This document shows positions 60,939 to 64,000 of a DNA stretch of 64,000 nucleotides, piece after piece. Source of the stretch: JAGXOF01 sp046545575. Lineage in GTDB: Bacteria; Chloroflexota; Dehalococcoidia; SZUA-161; SpSt-899. A program made the translations under genes and the position numbers. The DNA lies in NCBI GenBank assembly GCA_046545575.1, contig JBKGZM010000004.1:3482-67481 (forward strand). The letters are read 5' to 3'. The notes beneath the pieces are model-generated. The model saw only the letters and a list, made by a program, of their open reading frames with translations, was not told where the DNA came from and ran no database searches. Positions within the stretch are counted from its first letter, which is position 1; each line of letters opens with the position of its first letter.

Positions 60939-62183
60939 TCATTCCTTCATTAGTCCCCCTTTAGTAAGGGGGGATTTAGGGGAATTAAAACTTCGCAAAT
61001 AAGCCCAAACGCCGGCGGGAATATATGTTTTGATCACATCGTGCCAGAAGCCTGCTCTTCTCAATCCTTCGAGCAAAAGCTCGCCGTGCCAGTCAAACGA
61101 TAAGTACGGCGAATCGAGCAAGCTCCTGTGAATGCGCTTCTTCTTAGCGACACTGAATATACTTTCGATTTGTTTATCTGAAAGTTTGTTGTACAGCTTT
61201 CGAAGTACATACTCGATTTTAAGCTCTCGACCCAGCTTCTCCTTCCACAACTTCTCGTATCTGGAGAGCCTGCTGGCAGATAAATCTCCCGCAGCGAGTG
61301 CCTCTCCCAGAACCTCCGACGCGATATCAGCACAAAGAAGGCCAAAATACACCCCACCACCGGTTGTGGGCTTGACCTGCCCCGCTGCATCCCCCACCAC
61401 CAGCACTCTATCTGCATAGGTTCTGGCAAGCGGCTTGAGCGGAATTCCACCATATGCCACCGTCCCCCCACTATCCTGTATCCTACCCTGCGAAGCAAGC
61501 TCCGCCAGAAACGCCTTCATGTGGGGTCCAGATTTTCGATGGGCAAAAAGTCCCACTCGCGCTCTGTTTGGGGCAACAGGAGCCAGCCAGGCAAAGAAGC
61601 CAGGTGCTATACTGTGGCTGAAGTAAACCTCAACCTCGTCTACGCCTGCTGTCTGCACCTCAGTTTGAGCCCCGACCATGAACTCCTGTATACTTCCCAG
61701 CTCCAACTTGCCGGGCAATGTGGAGCCAAAGCCGTTGGCGATAACCGCCGCTCTACCCTCAAGAGTTCTTTCGCCATTTTCCCCTTCGATATGAAGCATT
61801 ACCCCATCGCCCGAAAGCGAAATGTCACGAACACGGCTGTTCAGCACATACTCCGCCCCTTTGCTCAGGGCCCTCTCAGCAAAGCTGAAATCGAACGCAG
61901 CACGGTCGACAATATACGCCTGGACATCGTCCTTGCTGATTCTTAGAGAGGCTCCTGACGGAGCAAAAACCTTCGCCGACGGTGCTTCCCACAGGATACA
62001 GTTTGCATCTATATCAAAAAGCTCCGCACACTCCCTGCTGATAATTCCAGTGCAGCAGACCTGCTCACCGACCCTCTTACCTTTCTCCACCACTCCCACT
62101 TTGTAACCGGACTCGGCCAAAGTGCAAGCCACGCGGCTTCCTACAGGCCCAGCGCCAACTATCAGGACGTCAAAGTCTGCCAT
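60939..62183 (-). CDS. Geranylgeranyl reductase-family flavoprotein
   Basis: A 414-residue FAD-dependent oxidoreductase. FAD loop VLIVGAGPVGSRVACTLAE, Cys-containing QVCCTGIIS, and GDAAGQVKPTTGGGVYFGL at the flavin are typical. Family members reduce isoprenoid side chains of archaeal lipids, chlorophyll or quinones; in bacteria the substrate is often unknown. The last residues (NSPKSPLTKGGL) are encoded by the dispersed C/G-run repeat at 60951-60990. The start overlaps the previous gene (62162-62767) on the same strand, so they are probably cotranscribed with the exosortase. Confidence 0.88.
   Translation of the reverse strand: MADFDVLIVGAGPVGSRVACTLAESGYKVGVVEKGKRVGEQVCCTGIISRECAELFDIDANCILWEAPSAKVFAPSGASLRISKDDVQAYIVDRAAFDFSFAERALSKGAEYVLNSRVRDISLSGDGVMLHIEGENGERTLEGRAAVIANGFGSTLPGKLELGSIQEFMVGAQTEVQTAGVDEVEVYFSHSIAPGFFAWLAPVAPNRARVGLFAHRKSGPHMKAFLAELASQGRIQDSGGTVAYGGIPLKPLARTYADRVLVVGDAAGQVKPTTGGGVYFGLLCADIASEVLGEALAAGDLSASRLSRYEKLWKEKLGRELKIEYVLRKLYNKLSDKQIESIFSVAKKKRIHRSLLDSPYLSFDWHGELLLEGLRRAGFWHDVIKTYIPAGVWAYLRSFNSPKSPLTKGGLMKE
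60951..60990. repeat. C-run/G-run palindromic dispersed repeat, copy 3 (within a gene)
   Basis: Same element as at 125, 6385, 63680 and 63747. Here it lies inside the 3' end of the reductase gene and codes its C-terminal tail, ending just before the tex start. Confidence 0.75.
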
Positions 62184-62767
62184 CTAGTAATTCCTCTCCT
62201 GAGAAATACAAACACGCTCCTGCTACGGAGCAATGCAACGCCAAACGCAGCGAGGATTAAAAATCCCGCCAACTCCGGAACATATACCAGAGGCTCCGCT
62301 ACCATTGCATGAAGTATGTGCCCAAGCCAGTTCTCCATATCTCCCCTGGGAAAACTTAGGCCAAACAAAGGCCATAACAATGTCCGCGGATCAAGCCACA
62401 TCTGGTCCAGGACAAGGTGAAAGCCGGAACACATGGCCAGAACCAGGAAGCCTATCCCCCCGGAGCGAATGTAGCGGAACAACCCAATAAGGAGGAGGAC
62501 TAGGAAGAAAAGCAGCGTGTGAGCATAAATGCGGCCATTACTGAATGTTTCGGTGAAGATATATATTCCGAGGGGCTTATCGATTATGTCCGGTAGCATG
62601 GACCCTATCAAAGCAATCCGATAATCAATTACTCTAGCAATAGCTCCAACTCGAGGCCCAGCAAACCGACTTCGGCTTTCTTCCAGAGACGTTCTTCCCC
62701 TGGCACGCAGATTATCCAGTCCTAATGCCAACCCCAAAGTTATCCCGGTATGAGCAAATAAGAGCAC
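62162..62767 (-). CDS. YbcI/DUF457-type membrane-bound metal-dependent hydrolase
   Basis: A roughly 200-residue membrane protein. LLFAHTGITLGLALGL is the usual N-terminal motif with metal-binding His, followed by LIGSMLPDIIDKP, YAHTLLFFLVLLL and HLVLDQMWLDP, which give the other His/Asp ligands. The GTG at 62767 (VLLFAHTG) fits the family start; the frame is open back to 62878 but would overlap the exosortase gene by 55 bp. Relatives are found beside exosortases and lipid enzymes; substrate unknown. Confidence 0.78.
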   Translation of the reverse strand: MLLFAHTGITLGLALGLDNLRARGRTSLEESRSRFAGPRVGAIARVIDYRIALIGSMLPDIIDKPLGIYIFTETFSNGRIYAHTLLFFLVLLLIGLFRYIRSGGIGFLVLAMCSGFHLVLDQMWLDPRTLLWPLFGLSFPRGDMENWLGHILHAMVAEPLVYVPELAGFLILAAFGVALLRSRSVFVFLRRGITRWQTLTS

Positions 62768-62823
62768 TTGATTATTATAAATCCCAGAGACTCCTAAATG
62801 GAAGCCCCTTTGTGCCAGTCCAT

Positions 62824-63651
62824 TCACGCTGGCTTCCAGAATCTCAATCCGAGCACCTTTGCCAGGATTGCCAAACATACGAGTGAGACGATGAAAAAGA
62901 GCGGACTGAAAGCAGTATGCATAAAACCAGTGGCAGCTTCAGCTCCCCAGTGATTACCTATAAGGAGCAATCCCACAAGTCGCAGCAGGTTGGCAAACAT
63001 CGCAACCGGGACAGAAAAGATAAAAAGCATGAGTTTTTTCACAAATAATCCCTTGAGGACATATGCAAAGAGAGCCGCCAAAGCCAGAAGGGCGATCAGG
63101 CTGTTCAAACCACTGCACGGCAGACCGACAACGAATGATGTGTTTCCGAGATGGATTTCAGTGCCTGTCCTCGTTACAGGGATGTCAAATTGTGATATGA
63201 CCCATGCGGAGGACTGAGCAGAGAAGGACTGCAGCCAGAATCCAATCGTGTCCAGGAAAGGTAAGGGGATCATGAAGACAAGGAAACAGAGGGGAAAGGC
63301 AAGAGCCCGGAACGCTCTTCTGCCGCGGAAATAGAGCACAAGTCCCGAAAGGACTACCAGGAAGGATAGCGCACAAAGGAACCTGGAGCCATAAAGCATC
63401 CCTCCCACGTAGAGCGCCAAACCCGCTACAAGAGCCCATATGCCGATGCGCGAAGGCGTAGATCGTCTCAGCTCTTTCCTCCGGGTCCACGCGATGAAGA
63501 CGGCTATGGGAAGAATGAGAAATCCATGTGAGTAGTAGCTGGAGTGAAGCCATGAGTTGACAAGCCACTGGAAGGTGGGGAAATAGAGAAAGGCCAAGAA
63601 GGCAAGCACCACTAGCGGACCGATAAATGTGCGCGGTCTCAACTTGGCCAT
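62824..63651 (-). CDS. Exosortase
   Basis: A 275-residue polytopic membrane protease-transpeptidase. The catalytic triad is visible: Cys179 in GLPCSGLNS, Arg224 in ANLLRL and His245 in FMHTAFSP. About eight hydrophobic segments surround it. Exosortases cleave PEP-CTERM-like tails and attach surface proteins. A protein with such a tail is encoded immediately upstream, cut by the window edge. Confidence 0.92.
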   Translation of the reverse strand: MAKLRPRTFIGPLVVLAFLAFLYFPTFQWLVNSWLHSSYYSHGFLILPIAVFIAWTRRKELRRSTPSRIGIWALVAGLALYVGGMLYGSRFLCALSFLVVLSGLVLYFRGRRAFRALAFPLCFLVFMIPLPFLDTIGFWLQSFSAQSSAWVISQFDIPVTRTGTEIHLGNTSFVVGLPCSGLNSLIALLALAALFAYVLKGLFVKKLMLFIFSVPVAMFANLLRLVGLLLIGNHWGAEAATGFMHTAFSPLFFIVSLVCLAILAKVLGLRFWKPA

Positions 63652-63679
63652 CGTTTCCTTATTCGGCTCTTTTATCGTT

Positions 63680-63716
63680 TAATCCCCCTTAAGCTAAGGG
63701 GGATAAAGGGGGTTAT
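63680..63716. repeat. C-run/G-run palindromic dispersed repeat, copy 4
   Basis: Nearly the reverse complement of the element at 111-145. It sits between the sorted-protein gene and the exosortase gene. Confidence 0.75.
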
Positions 63717-63727
63717 GAAATATTTCT

Positions 63728-63786
63728 CATCCGCCTATGGCGGATAACTCCCCCTGCCCCCTCTTATCCTAAGAGGGGGTAAGGGT
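63728..63786. repeat. ccgcc-tat-ggcgg palindrome plus C-run/G-run repeat, copy 5
   Basis: Palindrome atccgcctatggcggat followed by ccccctcttatcctaagagggggt, both members of repeat families already listed, adjacent to the stop codon of the sorted protein. They are likely the terminator region of that gene. Confidence 0.7.
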
Positions 63787-63790
63787 ATTC

Positions 63791-64000
63791 TTACGAATCG
63801 CATGTGGCTAATTCTCGCCGTTTCCCGAACCAAATATATCCCCCGAGCGCAAGTAAGCCGAGAGAGAAGAGAATGATGGCGGGGAGGTCGGGGACGGGAG
63901 CCATTGGTTCAGAATCCGAGTTCTGGGGGTTTGGGGAATCCTGGATGAAGAAGTCATTGGAGTTATCATCAGTATCCCACGCTGGGCCATAGCTGTCCTC
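63791..64000 (-). CDS. C-terminal end of an exosortase-sorted surface protein (partial)
   Basis: The minus strand gives 69 residues ending at the stop 63791-63793. It has an Asp/Asn-rich region (DNSNDFFIQDSPNPQNS), a proline motif (APVPDLPA), a hydrophobic helix (IILFSLGLLALGGYIWF) and a basic tail (GKRRE). That is the layout of a PEP-CTERM-like sorting signal. The protein body lies outside the window. It precedes the exosortase gene on the same strand, the expected partner. Confidence 0.75.
   Translation of the reverse strand, partial: EDSYGPAWDTDDNSNDFFIQDSPNPQNSDSEPMAPVPDLPAIILFSLGLLALGGYIWFGKRRELATCDS

Overview
This 64 kb window is a chromosomal segment of an anaerobic bacterium, most likely a Chloroflexota member of the Dehalococcoidia type. 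That placement is an inference from gene content: an activator of the corrinoid protein (RACo), two CooC-like nickel ATPases, a Cys-type formate dehydrogenase fused into a NuoE/NuoF/NuoG-like module, an AdoMet decarboxylase next to an ornithine decarboxylase, an exosortase, and several families of small palindromic repeats. Together these suggest acetyl-CoA (Wood-Ljungdahl) chemistry. No CODH/ACS structural gene lies inside the window.

Layout. 1-9.55 kb is housekeeping: the end of a probable folP, pheT, rpiB and tsaC on the minus strand, guaA, a lipoprotein, and the purD-purE-purB run. 9.55-16.6 kb is an accessory island that starts exactly at the 3' end of purB. It holds a CPBP protease, a broken TetR gene, a Panacea-type toxin-antitoxin pair, an orphan HicB, two diverged extra copies of the purB 3' end, a perfect 42-bp direct repeat, and a complete DRT3-type defence locus. 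16.6-22 kb has an HTH gene, speD, ornithine decarboxylase, aspS and a nitroreductase. 22-37 kb is a long plus-strand series: glyS, a thiamine-binding-like protein, RACo, ferredoxin, thioredoxin reductase and thioredoxin, a TSUP transporter, two CooC paralogues, a cysteine-free NifU-like protein, nnrE, def, queH, coaE and tRNA-Ala. 37-46.7 kb holds queA, ffh, tRNA-Arg, typA, a radical SAM protein, a split receiver/kinase gene and mscS. 46.8-55 kb is a minus-strand formate dehydrogenase operon plus a two-component system. 55-64 kb has dodecin, a truncated sensor kinase, tex, and an exosortase cluster with the C-terminal end of a sorted surface protein.

The most notable system is at 12.86-16.44 kb. 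A near-consensus promoter precedes two adjacent, AT-rich reverse transcriptase genes, each with a YVDD active site (drt3a and drt3b). After them comes a roughly 117-nt segment with its own promoter overlapping the last codons of drt3b. That segment folds on paper into three stems plus an intrinsic terminator, and it leaves a single-stranded CACACACA tract between two helices. I read it as the DRT3 non-coding RNA carrying the dinucleotide-repeat template. The second most interesting observation is a roughly 61-residue tail shared by the catalytic formate dehydrogenase subunit and a small coiled-coil protein encoded first in the same operon.
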